Shown piece by piece: positions 1 through 9,235 of a stretch of DNA of 64,000 bases. Under the pieces are notes generated by a model that saw nothing but the letters and a program-made list of their open reading frames with translations, ran no database searches and was not told the origin of the DNA. Position 1 is the stretch's first letter; every line of letters begins with the position of its first letter. The position numbers and the translations under genes were made by a program. This stretch comes from Oceanobacillus jeddahensis (GTDB taxonomy: Bacteria; Bacillota; Bacilli; Bacillales; Amphibacillaceae): contig NZ_CCDM010000002.1 in assembly GCF_000750635.1 (NCBI RefSeq), forward strand, positions 620,001-684,000, read 5' to 3'.

Positions 1-1309
1 ATTTGTAATTGCTTGTTTTTATAATGGGAGTATTGTCAGTGGATTTATGGCTATTTTTAATGCTAATTTAGTTGCTGCACGGGAGCTTTTCAGCATCTTT
101 TTAATTATTACCTTTATGCTTGCTTTATTAAATGCTTTAAAAGATTTAAAAGCGGATGTGCTGATGATTCAGCCGATTCAAAGGGTAATGGTGAACGGAC
201 ATCTATCTTATTTTGTTTTAATTATTGTCACCTATTTTATATCTTTATTTTTCTGGCCGACTCCGGCTGTACCGCTTATTTGCGCCCTGCTTGTGCCAGC
301 CGCTATACGCTCAGGATTGCCAGCGATTACTGCAGCAGTTGCCATTACGATTGCTGGTCAAGGAATGGCTTTGTCCTCTGATTATATTGTACAGGTAGCT
401 CCAGCGTTATCCGCTGCTGCTGCAGGTGTGGAAACAACAGTAGTTGCCGACAGATCCTTTGTGCTCTCCGTAATTACAGGGGTTACGGCAACACTATTAG
501 CGTATTTATTTTATCGCAGATCCATTCGTTCAAAAGATGATTCCAGGAACCAAGAAGAAATTGCACAAATTCAAGATTACGATTCGTCAGGGCATAAAGC
601 AGCTTCCAAAAATCTTAAAAAATGGAGCCGCATGTTTGCCTGGCTGGTTCCCATTGTTTTGCTTTTGGTCGTCGGATATATGCTTTACAGTAAATTTTTC
701 GGAACGAGTGATTTAGTTGGCGGAGAAGGAGCTGCACTTGTTGGCGGTGTAGCTGTCATTTTATTATTACTGGCTACGTCTGTATTTGGAAAACAAAACG
801 CATTAGATTATGTGGGAAATCATATTACCAATGGATTTGTATTTGCTTTTAAGGCAATGGGGCCAGTTATTCCAATTGCAGGTTTTTTCTTTTTAGGAAA
901 TGCTGAGTTTTCCCGGGAAATATTGCTTGTAGAAGAAGCACCATCTTTTTTATTTGATATTATTTCCTCTATTCAAGCTTTTCTACCTGAAAGTACGGTG
1001 TTTGTTGCTTTTACCTTATTAATTGTAGGAATTATCACAGGATTAGATGGATCTGGTTTTTCCGGATTACCTTTAACAGGAGCTTTAGCAGCATCATTAG
1101 AATCTGCTTCTATGGATGCAAGTACACTAGCTGCAATTGGTCAGCTGGGAGCTATTTGGACTGGTGGAGGAGCGCTGATCGCCTGGTCATCTCTGATTGC
1201 TGTAGCAGGATTTTGTGGTGTTTCTGCAATAGAGTTAGTCCGAAAAAACTTTTTCCCTGTAATACTTGGGTTGTTTATAGCGACCATTGCTGCGGTGATC
1301 ATATTTTAA
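1..1309 (+). CDS. multi-pass membrane protein, putative transporter (5' partial)
   Basis: Long hydrophobic ORF open to the left edge of the window; an internal ATG lies at position 47, but the frame continues without a stop to position 2, so the real start is probably outside. The visible part is about 435 residues with roughly ten membrane segments split by a charged loop near residues 160-190 (many Lys, Asp and Glu). Gly/Ala-rich stretches such as LDGSGFSGLPLTG and IWTGGGALIAW resemble substrate-path segments of ion or organic-acid transporters, but I do not recognise the family. It precedes cstA with a hairpin terminator between them, so the two are probably separate transcripts. The transporter role is inferred from topology only. 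Confidence 0.6.
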   Translation, partial: FVIACFYNGSIVSGFMAIFNANLVAARELFSIFLIITFMLALLNALKDLKADVLMIQPIQRVMVNGHLSYFVLIIVTYFISLFFWPTPAVPLICALLVPAAIRSGLPAITAAVAITIAGQGMALSSDYIVQVAPALSAAAAGVETTVVADRSFVLSVITGVTATLLAYLFYRRSIRSKDDSRNQEEIAQIQDYDSSGHKAASKNLKKWSRMFAWLVPIVLLLVVGYMLYSKFFGTSDLVGGEGAALVGGVAVILLLLATSVFGKQNALDYVGNHITNGFVFAFKAMGPVIPIAGFFFLGNAEFSREILLVEEAPSFLFDIISSIQAFLPESTVFVAFTLLIVGIITGLDGSGFSGLPLTGALAASLESASMDASTLAAIGQLGAIWTGGGALIAWSSLIAVAGFCGVSAIELVRKNFFPVILGLFIATIAAVIIF

Positions 1310-1324
1310 TCAAATGAAAAATAT

Positions 1325-1380
1325 AATTGTATGGGTTGGAATCATTTCGTACTTGTATTCTGACTCATACAATTTTTTAT
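1325..1380 (+). terminator. Rho-independent terminator after the first membrane gene
   Basis: Arms AATTGTATG and CATACAATT pair around a 32-base loop and run into a stretch of T. It lies 16 bases after the stop codon. Confidence 0.6.
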
Positions 1381-1513
1381 TAATCAGCTGCGTATCAAAT
1401 TGCATGTAGTTTCCAGAAATATTTTCATTCAATGGACAGGGCCAAATAAAAAAATAAAAAGGAGGCTTCAAAATTAAAGCATTTACAAAAATTAAAGGGA
1501 GGGAGCGTTTGAC

Positions 1514-3247
1514 ATGAATGCGATTTTAATTGCTTTCATAGGAATTATTGTTTTTATTTTAGGCTATCGTTATTATTCCAAGTTTGTTGCAGAAAGAATA
1601 TTTCGGTTAGACCCTAATTATATTACTCCGGCACATCGTTTTAAAGATGGTGTGGACTATGTTCCAACTAATAAATTTGTTTTGTGGGGGCATCACTTTA
1701 CATCTGTAGCGGGTGCTGCGCCTATCTTAGGGCCGGCAATAGCTATTTATTGGGGCTGGCTTCCGGCGTTTTTATGGGTTGTATTGGGAACCATTTTCGC
1801 AGCAGGTGTTCACGATTTCGGTACTTTAGCTTTATCTGTCCGTAATAAGGGCTATTCGATCGGGACAATTGCAGACCGTTTAGTAGGAAGAAAAGCAAAG
1901 CTATTATTTTTATTCATTATTCTCATTCTCGTATTGATGGTAAATGCTGTTTTTGCATGGGTTATTTCAAATTTATTTATTAGTTATCCTTCCAGTGTGT
2001 TTCCTGTCTTTATTCAAATTCCATTAGCCATTTGGATTGGTTATGCGGCGTATAAGAGGAATGTAAAGATGCTTCTGCCATCCATTATTGCATTAGTAAT
2101 CATGTATTTAGCTGCTATTATGGCAAGTAGGGTTGGTTTTCTGCAAATTGATTTAGTCGGATATATGGGGGGAGAGAATGGAACAGGTTTATTTGGCCTA
2201 GGCGCTGTTTCAACGGCGTTTCTGATATGGATTGTTATTTTAATGGTGTATGTATATATTGCTTCAACGCTTCCGGTGTGGAAATTACTACAACCAAGAG
2301 ATTTTATTAATTCACATCAATTAGTTATTGGACTGGCAATATTATATTTGGGATTACTTTTTACTTCTCCGAATATGACAGCTCCTGTAGTAAATGAAAG
2401 CCCGGATAGAAGTTTCTTGCCACTTCTTTTTATTACAATTGCTTGTGGTGCTATTTCCGGATTCCATGGATTAGTATCTTCAGGAACCTCTTCGAAACAG
2501 CTGGATAAAGAAACCGATGCGCGTTTTGTAGGTTACTTTGGAGCAGTAGGAGAAGGTATTTTAGCACTTGTTTCCATTATTGCAGTAGGGACATTCTTTG
2601 CTAATACGGATGCCTTTTCGCAAGCCTATACTTCGTTTAATGAAGCAAATGCAATCGGATTAGGTACGTTTATTGAAGGGGCAGCAACGTTAGCACAAGG
2701 GCTAGGGATTCCAACAGATATAGCAACGACAATTGTATCGATTATCGTCGTCAGTTTTGCGGCAACGACATTAGATACGTCTGTACGCCTGATGCGGTAC
2801 ATTATTGCAGAATTAGGCATTGAATATAAAATTCAACCGCTGACTAAAACGCATGTAGCGACAACGATTGCTGTGCTTTCCAGTGCGGCGCTTGTGTTGA
2901 TTCCTGAAGGGCCGAATGGTTTCGGGTCGGGCGGTTATCTCATCTGGCCATTATTTGGTACGGCCAATCAATTACTGGCTGCCATTAGTTTATTCTTAAT
3001 TGCTATTTGGTTAAAACGAAAAGGAAGCAATTATATGGTTGCGCTCATCCCAATGATTTTCCTTATCTTCATGACGTTGTTTGCTATGTTTCAACAGGTT
3101 GTCTTTGAATGGTCGTGGATGGGAACAGGGTCGAATTTGCTGTTGTTTATTCTGGGCTCCATTATCTTCGTATTTGCGGTATGGATAGCATTGACTTCCT
3201 TTTCAGAGTTGATGAAAAAGATAGAAGATCCATTAAATAAAGATTGA
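1514..3247 (+). CDS. cstA: CstA family carbon starvation / pyruvate transporter
   Basis: 577-residue protein with about 15 hydrophobic segments. The N-terminal GYRYYSKFVAERIF, the motif WGHHFTSVAGAAPILGPAIA and the following HDFGTLALSVRNKG are typical of the CstA family, whose members import pyruvate or peptides when carbon is scarce. Length fits the shorter Gram-positive members (E. coli CstA is about 700 residues). The start is the ATG after AAAGGGAGGGAG. It appears monocistronic, with hairpins before and after. I saw no clear CcpA site in the 200-base leader, although the family is usually catabolite controlled. Family assignment is firm; the exact substrate is not readable from sequence. 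Confidence 0.93.
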   Translation: MNAILIAFIGIIVFILGYRYYSKFVAERIFRLDPNYITPAHRFKDGVDYVPTNKFVLWGHHFTSVAGAAPILGPAIAIYWGWLPAFLWVVLGTIFAAGVHDFGTLALSVRNKGYSIGTIADRLVGRKAKLLFLFIILILVLMVNAVFAWVISNLFISYPSSVFPVFIQIPLAIWIGYAAYKRNVKMLLPSIIALVIMYLAAIMASRVGFLQIDLVGYMGGENGTGLFGLGAVSTAFLIWIVILMVYVYIASTLPVWKLLQPRDFINSHQLVIGLAILYLGLLFTSPNMTAPVVNESPDRSFLPLLFITIACGAISGFHGLVSSGTSSKQLDKETDARFVGYFGAVGEGILALVSIIAVGTFFANTDAFSQAYTSFNEANAIGLGTFIEGAATLAQGLGIPTDIATTIVSIIVVSFAATTLDTSVRLMRYIIAELGIEYKIQPLTKTHVATTIAVLSSAALVLIPEGPNGFGSGGYLIWPLFGTANQLLAAISLFLIAIWLKRKGSNYMVALIPMIFLIFMTLFAMFQQVVFEWSWMGTGSNLLLFILGSIIFVFAVWIALTSFSELMKKIEDPLNKD

Positions 3248-3251
3248 TTTT

Positions 3252-3291
3252 GCTTCCAAATCTATTTTCAACGGAAGATAGATTTGGAAGC
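3252..3291 (+). terminator. 14-bp hairpin after cstA
   Basis: Arms GCTTCCAAATCTAT and ATAGATTTGGAAGC are perfectly complementary around a 12-base loop. No T-run follows, so it may act as an RNA 3'-end stabiliser or weak terminator. Confidence 0.5.
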
Positions 3292-3332
3292 CTCTAAGCA
3301 GGCAGAATATTATCATGCAGGAGGGGTGAACT

Positions 3333-3593
3333 ATGCTTACGGATAGATTAAAACAATTAATTCAATATTATGAGGAAGTAATCAGTTTGCCGCATAAATC
3401 AGAAGTTGCGAGGGAATGGAGAAATGAAGATGATTTTTTCCTGTTGCTTCTATATTCTGAAATGCTGGGAATACCGAACCCGGTTTATTATTATACATTG
3501 GAGTTATATCCTTATATTCTTGAATCCTTCCATGATTGGCATTTACGGATGGGAATGGATAAATCACCGCTTAACGGAATTCGCTGCTGCTAA
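3333..3593 (+). CDS. small protein ending in Cys-Cys, cory-CC-star type, partner of ArsA-like ATPase
   Basis: 86-residue acidic, aromatic-rich protein preceded by a good site (GGAGGGG, 6 bases before the ATG). There is no signal peptide or obvious membrane helix; the middle is rich in Tyr and Leu (NPVYYYTLELYPYILE). The protein ends GIRCC followed directly by the stop, the hallmark of a family I know as cory-CC-star, found next to ArsA/Get3-type ATPases. The ATPase gene follows 47 bases downstream, as expected. Function is unknown. The terminal cysteines could bind metal, form a disulfide or be modified, which is inference. Other overlapping ORFs here are shadows. Confidence 0.7.
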   Translation: MLTDRLKQLIQYYEEVISLPHKSEVAREWRNEDDFFLLLLYSEMLGIPNPVYYYTLELYPYILESFHDWHLRMGMDKSPLNGIRCC

Positions 3594-3640
3594 AAAAAGT
3601 AATGATACGATGATGTGAAAACATCGGAGGAGGGAAAACA

Positions 3641-4597
3641 GTGTTTGGAGAAAATAACCGGATTATATTTGTAGGAGGCAAGGGCGGTGTCGGAAAATCG
3701 AGCTCAGCTGCCGCTATAGCACTGGAATATGCGGAGACAGGATATCGTACATTACTCATTTCCACGGATCCAGCTCATAATGTAAGTGATATTTTTCAGC
3801 AGCAAGTTGGTGGGGATATTACATATATTGAGAAAAATTTATATGCGCTGGAGATTGATTCTGAAAAAGAGACGGATACGTATATCAAAAAAGTAAAAGA
3901 AAATATCCAAGGTGTTGTTCATATTGAAATGATGGAAGAGGTGCACCGGCAATTAGACACTGCAAAAGCCTCTCCTGGAGCAGATGAAGCTGCCTTATTT
4001 GATAAGCTCATATCAATTATTTTGGAAGAAGGGGGCAGGTTTGATAAACTAGTATTTGATACGGCACCAACAGGCCATACGATACGGTTGTTATCTCTTC
4101 CAGAATTAATGGGGATTTGGATTGAAGGTCTATTAACTAAAAGGAAAAAAACAAATACACAGTATTCGCAATTATTAAATGATGGACAACCTGTAGATGA
4201 TCCCATTTACGATACATTACAAGAAAGGAAACAGCGATTTACGAAGGCAAGAGAAATTCTGTTGGATAAGGAAGTAACTACTTTTCTGTTTGTTTTGAAT
4301 CCAGAGAGATTACCGGTAGCTGAAACAAAAAAAGCAATTCTTCTTCTGGAGAAATTTCAGATTGCTGTTCCTTACCTTATTGTTAATAAAGTATTGCCAG
4401 AAAAAGCCAGTGGAGATTTCTTTACAAAACGTAAACAGAACGAAAAAATTTATTTAGAACAAATCGCTGGGGACTTCTTGGTACAAACGATTTTGTATAT
4501 TCCTTTTTTTTCGGAAGACATCACTAGCCGTAAACAATTAAAACAAATGGGAACTTATTTGAAGGAGGCAGAAAAGAATGAGAGCACTAGTACATGA
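3641..4597 (+). CDS. arsA: ArsA/Get3 family ATPase
   Basis: 318-residue single-domain P-loop ATPase. The deviant Walker A motif GGKGGVGKSS (residues 12-21), switch I LISTDPAHNVSDIF and switch II DTAPTGHTIRLL are diagnostic of the ArsA/Get3 branch of SIMIBI ATPases. Known members either drive arsenite efflux or carry tail-anchored membrane proteins. No arsB, arsR or arsC is nearby, so arsenite export is unlikely; the partner is more likely the upstream small Cys-Cys protein. The start is GTG, placed 7 bases after GGAGGAGGG. The last 20 bases overlap the next gene, pointing to translational coupling. Confidence 0.85.
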   Translation: MFGENNRIIFVGGKGGVGKSSSAAAIALEYAETGYRTLLISTDPAHNVSDIFQQQVGGDITYIEKNLYALEIDSEKETDTYIKKVKENIQGVVHIEMMEEVHRQLDTAKASPGADEAALFDKLISIILEEGGRFDKLVFDTAPTGHTIRLLSLPELMGIWIEGLLTKRKKTNTQYSQLLNDGQPVDDPIYDTLQERKQRFTKAREILLDKEVTTFLFVLNPERLPVAETKKAILLLEKFQIAVPYLIVNKVLPEKASGDFFTKRKQNEKIYLEQIAGDFLVQTILYIPFFSEDITSRKQLKQMGTYLKEAEKNESTST

Positions 4598-5558
4598 AAA
4601 TGGCGGCCTGCATATGAAAGAGATGGAACTGCAAAAGCCAGGTGGATCGGAAGTTGTCGTAAAATTGAAAGCTGCAGGGCTTAATCGGCGGGATTTAGCC
4701 ATCCCTGGCCGCAGAAAAGAATCAGAAGAAGCTTTGATTCTTGGCTCAGATGGGGCGGGAATTATTGAAGAAATAGGCAAAAATGTTATTGATGTAAATG
4801 TAGGTGATGAAGTGATTATTAATCCGTCATTACGCTGGGTGCAAAACAGTGAAGCGCCACCCAAAGAATTTGATATTCTGGGTATGCCTGACCACGGTAC
4901 GTTTGCTGAAAAAATTGTGATTTCCGAGGATCAGGTAGAGCCTAAACCGGCATATATGAGCTGGGAAGAAGCAGCAGCTTTTCCGTTAGCTGCATTGACA
5001 GGATATCGGGCAATGTTTACAAAAGGAGATCTGCAAAAGACAGATACGGTCTTTATTCCTGGAGCAGGCGGTGGTGTGGCAACGTATTTAATTGCATTCG
5101 CTAAAAATATCGGGGCACGGGTAATTACCACTTCCAGAAGTGAAGAAAAAAGAGAAAAAGCCCGCAAGCTTGGAGCTGATGTAGTAATAGATACAGCAGA
5201 TGATTGGGATGAAAAATTAAGTAATGAAACCGTCGATATGGTTATTGATAGTAACGGAAAAGCAACCTTTCACCGTTCTTTATCTATTTTGAAAAAAGGC
5301 GGTAAATTTGTTACGTTCGGAGCTACAACAGAGGACACCGTTGCGTTTGATTTACGTGCTTTCTTTTATGGGCAATATAAACTCATTGGTTCGACAATGG
5401 GATGTAGAGAAGAATTGATTGCAGCACTTGAGCATGCAGAAGAGTATCAATTACAGCCAGTAGTTGACCGCATTTTTTCTTTGGATCAAAGTTTAGATGC
5501 ACTGAGCTATTTAGAGGAAGGGAAACAATTTGGCAAGGTGATTATTCGTATTGCATAA
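4578..5558 (+). CDS. yogA: zinc-binding-dehydrogenase-like / quinone oxidoreductase (MDR superfamily), YogA-like
   Basis: 326 residues. An N-terminal GroES-like domain (residues 1-125, with AAGLNRRDLAIPG and LGSDGAGIIEEIG) is followed by a Rossmann domain whose NAD(P)-binding turn is GAGGGVATYLIAFAKNIGA (about residues 159-177). The Cys ligands of the zinc-dependent alcohol dehydrogenases are absent, so this is a zinc-free reductase of the quinone oxidoreductase group, close to B. subtilis YogA. The start ATG lies inside the 3' end of the ArsA-like gene with its own GGAGG, so the two are one operon. The substrate is unknown. Confidence 0.82.
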   Translation: MRALVHENGGLHMKEMELQKPGGSEVVVKLKAAGLNRRDLAIPGRRKESEEALILGSDGAGIIEEIGKNVIDVNVGDEVIINPSLRWVQNSEAPPKEFDILGMPDHGTFAEKIVISEDQVEPKPAYMSWEEAAAFPLAALTGYRAMFTKGDLQKTDTVFIPGAGGGVATYLIAFAKNIGARVITTSRSEEKREKARKLGADVVIDTADDWDEKLSNETVDMVIDSNGKATFHRSLSILKKGGKFVTFGATTEDTVAFDLRAFFYGQYKLIGSTMGCREELIAALEHAEEYQLQPVVDRIFSLDQSLDALSYLEEGKQFGKVIIRIA

Positions 5559-5612
5559 AGATATGGTTATATTGAAAAAAGCAATATAATCGATAAAGTT
5601 TATGAAGAATAT

Positions 5613-5668
5613 AGGCAGAGGGACTAATGAGCGTTTAAAAAGTTGCGTCCCACTGCCTTCTTTTTTAT
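5613..5668 (+). terminator. terminator after the ArsA-dehydrogenase operon
   Basis: Arms AGGCAGaGGGAC and GTCCCaCTGCCT pair around a long loop and run into TTCTTTTTT. The opposite strand lacks a T-run, so it serves the plus-strand genes. Confidence 0.65.
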
Positions 5669-5710
5669 TGGCATTGGTGTCAGGTACAGAGGCAGACATC
5701 GAGACATGTT

Positions 5711-6571
5711 TCATGATGTTAAGAAAGGCTCCATACGTTTCACAGCCTCTTGCAGCCGCTTTTGATTCCGGTTATATAATTCCTTCGCTTCAGGGTTATC
5801 TGTAGCAAGGGCAAATAATTCTAAATCTGCCTGACACTTTTTCATACTAGCTAATAACAGAGCTGGCTGGGCAGGTTCGGGTACAGTTATATGATCATCG
5901 TACAGGTCAAGAAATAATTGACCCTGATGGTCCACTTGACCGAGAAAAACATTGTCTATGGTTACATTTTGTTTTTCTAATTCAGCTTCTAACCAAGTTG
6001 GATTTAATGAAGCATTCGCCAGGGGCTCGAGCAGGATATTTCCGTCAGCAATAACGGTTTGCGGTTCCTTAGCTGGTGCCGGAGTGATTTTTAAATCTTT
6101 TAAAGTGACGGGCTGGTTTTCCTTTTTGGGCAGTACATTTAATTCTCCGGTCGGTTCTAAAACGGCAAATTCCACATCGGAAACAAGAAATTGGTTATTA
6201 TTCCGGAGTTTTTCCAGCAGGTCATCCGTGGAATAACCTTCTTTTTTTAAATTTTCCTCCATGATTTTGCCATTTTGTATAAAAACCGTACTCTTTCCAT
6301 CTGTGAAGTCGCGCATACGTTTACTTTTCAAAGATAATTTTTCAATTGTAAATGCAGCAATAAACCAGACAAACATTGCTAATAGCGCATAATAAAAGCT
6401 GCTATACGGGTCTACTGTATGGAAGGCAGCGATTCCTCCAAGGACAATTCCGGATATGGTTTCAAAAATATTAAGTTGTGACAGCTGCTTTGCACCCAAC
6501 CACTTTACAAAGAAAAATAAAACGGTTATTAAAATCAGAGAGCGAATTATAATTGATATCCATTCAGGCAT
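5711..6571 (-). CDS. DUF421 (YetF-like) membrane protein with C-terminal DUF1657 domain
   Basis: 286 residues. Three N-terminal membrane helices (residues 8-28, 37-53, 58-77) are followed by a soluble DUF421 region with the YetF-type FIQNGKIMEENLKKEGYSTDDLLEKLR segment, and a C-terminal helical DUF1657 domain (about residues 220-286, KKCQADLELFALATDNPEAK). It is the last gene of the spore operon, 12 bases after the preceding DUF1657 gene. In the characterised spoVA2mob operon a DUF421-DUF1657 protein holds this same place and contributes strongly to spore heat resistance. It probably sits in the spore inner membrane. Confidence 0.88.
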   Translation of the reverse strand: MPEWISIIIRSLILITVLFFFVKWLGAKQLSQLNIFETISGIVLGGIAAFHTVDPYSSFYYALLAMFVWFIAAFTIEKLSLKSKRMRDFTDGKSTVFIQNGKIMEENLKKEGYSTDDLLEKLRNNNQFLVSDVEFAVLEPTGELNVLPKKENQPVTLKDLKITPAPAKEPQTVIADGNILLEPLANASLNPTWLEAELEKQNVTIDNVFLGQVDHQGQLFLDLYDDHITVPEPAQPALLLASMKKCQADLELFALATDNPEAKELYNRNQKRLQEAVKRMEPFLTS

Positions 6572-6583
6572 GATTTCCCCTCC

Positions 6584-6787
6584 TTATGATTTATATTGTG
6601 GTTCTTGTTTATCGATATGAATAACTTGCTGGTGCACATCATGCCGTGCATCTTTAATTAATACAGAAACTTCTTCAATCGTATTTTTTAAGTCCTGTTC
6701 GGTAGTAGAAGCATGTAATAAATCCAACCCTGCTTCGATCGATTTTAACGTGGCATAACATGTTTTTACTTGTGATCCTACTGTCAT
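6584..6787 (-). CDS. DUF1657 small spore-operon protein (second copy)
   Basis: 67 residues, all-helical by composition, beginning MTVGSQVKTCYATLKSIEAG and ending EPQYKS. It is clearly a paralogue of the first gene of the operon (both start MTVG-QV and end EPQYK). The DUF1657 family is almost limited to spore-formers and the biochemical role is unknown. It is the sixth gene of the operon, 11 bases after spoVAEb. Confidence 0.85.
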   Translation of the reverse strand: MTVGSQVKTCYATLKSIEAGLDLLHASTTEQDLKNTIEEVSVLIKDARHDVHQQVIHIDKQEPQYKS

Positions 6788-6798
6788 AAAGCATCTCC

Positions 6799-7149
6799 CT
6801 ATCCTTTTGGTTTGAAAAGAATGGCACCAATAACACCAAATATAATGGCAGCAGAAATACCGGCACTTGTCACTTCAAACATTCCCGTTACAACACCGAT
6901 TAATCCATGCTTTTCTGCTTCCTGCATGGCACCATGAACTAAAGAGTTTCCAAAGCTTGTGATGGGTACGGTTGCACCAGCTCCAGCAAAATCGATAAGT
7001 GGTTCATACCAACCAAGCCCATCCAGGATAGCTCCAGAAATAACTAAAATACTTAATGTATGCGCAGGAGATAACTTAAAGACATCGAACATAATTTGTC
7101 CAATAACACAAATAAGTCCTCCTATCACAAAGGCCCAGAAAAAAATCAT
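6799..7149 (-). CDS. spoVAEb: SpoVAEb, spore DPA channel component
   Basis: 116 residues with four hydrophobic segments. Motifs [33 protein letters not shown] and the [12 protein letters not shown] tail are typical of SpoVAE, related in fold to SpoVAC. SpoVA proteins form the inner-membrane channel that moves Ca-dipicolinate into the developing spore and out at germination. Its ATG overlaps the spoVAD stop codon by 4 bases (ATGA), indicating translational coupling. Confidence 0.93.
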   Translation of the reverse strand: MIFFWAFVIGGLICVIGQIMFDVFKLSPAHTLSILVISGAILDGLGWYEPLIDFAGAGATVPITSFGNSLVHGAMQEAEKHGLIGVVTGMFEVTSAGISAAIIFGVIGAILFKPKG

Positions 7150-8162
7150 AGTTGTTCACCTCTTGCTTCGATTGACACAGCATGTGCAATACATGGAATA
7201 GGCGCTTTTTGTTGAATACTTAATGTAGAATGTAAAGAGCCCGTTGCTACTACAAGTATCCTTTGTAAATTTCCTTTGATGACTTCTTGGAGATAGTGAC
7301 CATATGTTCCAATGGCTGAGCAAGCGGCACCACTTCCACCGGCAAGAACCGGTTGATCTTCGCGATAGATAGCAATGCCACAATCCACATACTTTTCTGC
7401 TTCAATCGGAATATTTCTGTCATGTAATAAATCTAATGAAACTTCTCTTCCAACATGTCCAAGATCTCCAGTGATAATTAAATCGTAATAGGATGGATCG
7501 ATTTGCATATCCCGAAGATGAGCTTCAATTGTATCGGCGGCAGCGATAGCCATTGCTCCCCCCATATTAAATGGGTCTGTCATTCCCATATCAGCTACTT
7601 TACCAATCGTAGCTGAAGTGACTGATGGTCCTGAGCCATCCTGAGCAACAAGCGCACAACCTGCTCCAGTAACCGTCCATTGAGAAGTAGGAGGCTTTTG
7701 ACCACCATATTCTGTCGGGTAGCGAAATTGCTTTTCTGTAGCAGCATTATGACTGGAAGCTGCGCAGAGAATATAATTTGCTCCTTTTGCATTAATAATG
7801 GAAGCAGCAAGTGCCAAGCTTTCCATCGAGGTCGCACAAGCACTGAAAGCTCCTAAAAAAGGAATGCTGCTTGTACTTGCAGCAAAACTGGTCGGTGTCA
7901 TTTGATTGATTAAGTCACCGGCAATTAAAAATTCAACGGTTTCTTTTTCGATACGGGCTTTTTTAAGCGTAGTCTGAATTGCTTCCTCCAACATTTTTTG
8001 CTGCGCTTTTTCCCAGGAATCCTGATTGATCCACATGTCTTCATGGAGAATATCAAAAGCTTCGGGAATTTTTCCTTTTGCTTCAAAAGGGCCGCCGATA
8101 GTACCGGTTGAAACAATTGATGGACGGTTTTCAAAAATCCAGGATTGATGTCCCTTCAGCAT
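7146..8162 (-). CDS. spoVAD: SpoVAD, dipicolinate-binding SpoVA subunit
   Basis: 338 residues starting [20 protein letters not shown]. The start chosen is the ATG that overlaps the spoVAC stop by one base (TAATG), with GGGGGGG upstream; a longer reading from 8177 would put the ribosome site inside the ORF. SpoVAD has a thiolase-like fold; visible signature stretches are [30 protein letters not shown] and [17 protein letters not shown]. In B. subtilis it binds dipicolinic acid on the outer face of the spore inner membrane. It lies between SpoVAC and SpoVAEb as in all SpoVA operons. Confidence 0.95.
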   Translation of the reverse strand: MLKGHQSWIFENRPSIVSTGTIGGPFEAKGKIPEAFDILHEDMWINQDSWEKAQQKMLEEAIQTTLKKARIEKETVEFLIAGDLINQMTPTSFAASTSSIPFLGAFSACATSMESLALAASIINAKGANYILCAASSHNAATEKQFRYPTEYGGQKPPTSQWTVTGAGCALVAQDGSGPSVTSATIGKVADMGMTDPFNMGGAMAIAAADTIEAHLRDMQIDPSYYDLIITGDLGHVGREVSLDLLHDRNIPIEAEKYVDCGIAIYREDQPVLAGGSGAACSAIGTYGHYLQEVIKGNLQRILVVATGSLHSTLSIQQKAPIPCIAHAVSIEARGEQL

Positions 8163-8641
8163 TAGAATCCCCCCCATTGTGTTAAAATAGTTTTAATAAT
8201 GGCTACGACAAATGCGGAAAAAACACCATAAACAATGACAGGCCCAGCAAGTTTAAGCATATTGCTACCTACACCGAGAATAAATCCTTCTGAACGATAT
8301 TCAATTGCTGAGGAAATGACAGCATTCCCGAATCCTGTAACTGGGACTGCGGATCCGGCTCCAGCAAATTGCGCGATGCGGTCATAAACTCCAAAACCGG
8401 TTAACAGCATCGTAATAAAAATCAATGTAGCAATGGTTGGGTTTCCTGCTGTTTTTTCTGTGAAATTAAATTGATAAATATAGAAAGTCGAAATGAGCTG
8501 TCCGATAAAACAGATTAAACCGCCTATAAGGAAAGCTTTGATACAATTTTTGAAGATGGGACGTTTGGTTTCCCGCTTTTGTTGGAAATCTTGATAGCGC
8601 TGTTGATTTGGATTTAATTTTTGTTTCTTTTTATCTCCCAT
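8162..8641 (-). CDS. spoVAC: SpoVAC, spore DPA channel component
   Basis: 159 residues with a basic N-terminal tail (MGDKKKQKLNPNQQRYQDFQ) and about four membrane helices. The motif LLTGFGVYDRIAQFAGAGSAVPVTGFGNAV is diagnostic. SpoVAC from B. subtilis can act as a mechanosensitive channel. The start is the ATG 8 bases after AAAGGAGTG; a GTG three codons earlier falls too close to that site. Third gene of the operon. Confidence 0.94.
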   Translation of the reverse strand: MGDKKKQKLNPNQQRYQDFQQKRETKRPIFKNCIKAFLIGGLICFIGQLISTFYIYQFNFTEKTAGNPTIATLIFITMLLTGFGVYDRIAQFAGAGSAVPVTGFGNAVISSAIEYRSEGFILGVGSNMLKLAGPVIVYGVFSAFVVAIIKTILTQWGGF

Positions 8642-8701
8642 GAAAAGCACTCCTTTTTAGGTTATTGTACGACTTAAACAAAGGTTATTCTGAATGAAAT
8701 A

Positions 8702-9148
8702 TCAAGTCTGTTCCTTGGATAGGTGTATAATTTCCTCTACTTTTTTCTTGAGTTCCTCTTCGGATATCGTTTGATTTGTCATTTTTTCTTCCAGTTTTGT
8801 TGTTTCAAGGATTATCTTTTTATCTGTTGATAACTCTATGGTAAAATTGGGAAAAGTTTGTTCAATTTCTTTTTGATAGGCTTTCCTTTTATCTTCTAGA
8901 GAGAATCGCTCATGATGAGGAACTTCAATGGTGATGAGCAGTGTATCGTCTGTATTAACTGCATGAACAGCTTTAATATCTTCTTTTTCCATTAGTAATT
9001 CTTTTGCCTGTGTTGCAGTTTCATGATAAGAATTTGTAGATAGATGCTTGATATTCGGGTTTTCCGAATGAGAAGATTCATTATTATGGTGACATCCAAC
9101 TAAAAAAATAATAAAACTGAGGAACAGAGTAATTCTTTTAATTCCCAT
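8702..9148 (-). CDS. YhcN/YlaJ family sporulation lipoprotein
   Basis: 148 residues. Signal peptide with lipobox FLVGC (Cys about residue 19), a His/Asn/Ser-rich spacer, then a YhcN/YlaJ-type domain (residues 45-148) of alternating acidic and basic residues. Such lipoproteins are attached to the spore inner membrane in related species. It is second in the operon, as in spoVA2mob. The upstream AGGATG, spaced by 7 bases, supports the start. Confidence 0.87.
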   Translation of the reverse strand: MGIKRITLFLSFIIFLVGCHHNNESSHSENPNIKHLSTNSYHETATQAKELLMEKEDIKAVHAVNTDDTLLITIEVPHHERFSLEDKRKAYQKEIEQTFPNFTIELSTDKKIILETTKLEEKMTNQTISEEELKKKVEEIIHLSKEQT

Positions 9149-9235
9149 ACATTCACATCCTGTTTTTATCTAATATGTAGAGGGAGACCATACAGATAGT
9201 CCCCCAGTTTTAGTGTGTTCTCTAACATACCTTTA

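Noticed and set aside
3641-4597. Arsenite-resistance operon
   Set aside because: Only the ATPase family matches; no arsB, arsC, arsR or acr3 gene is near, and the ATPase has a single domain.
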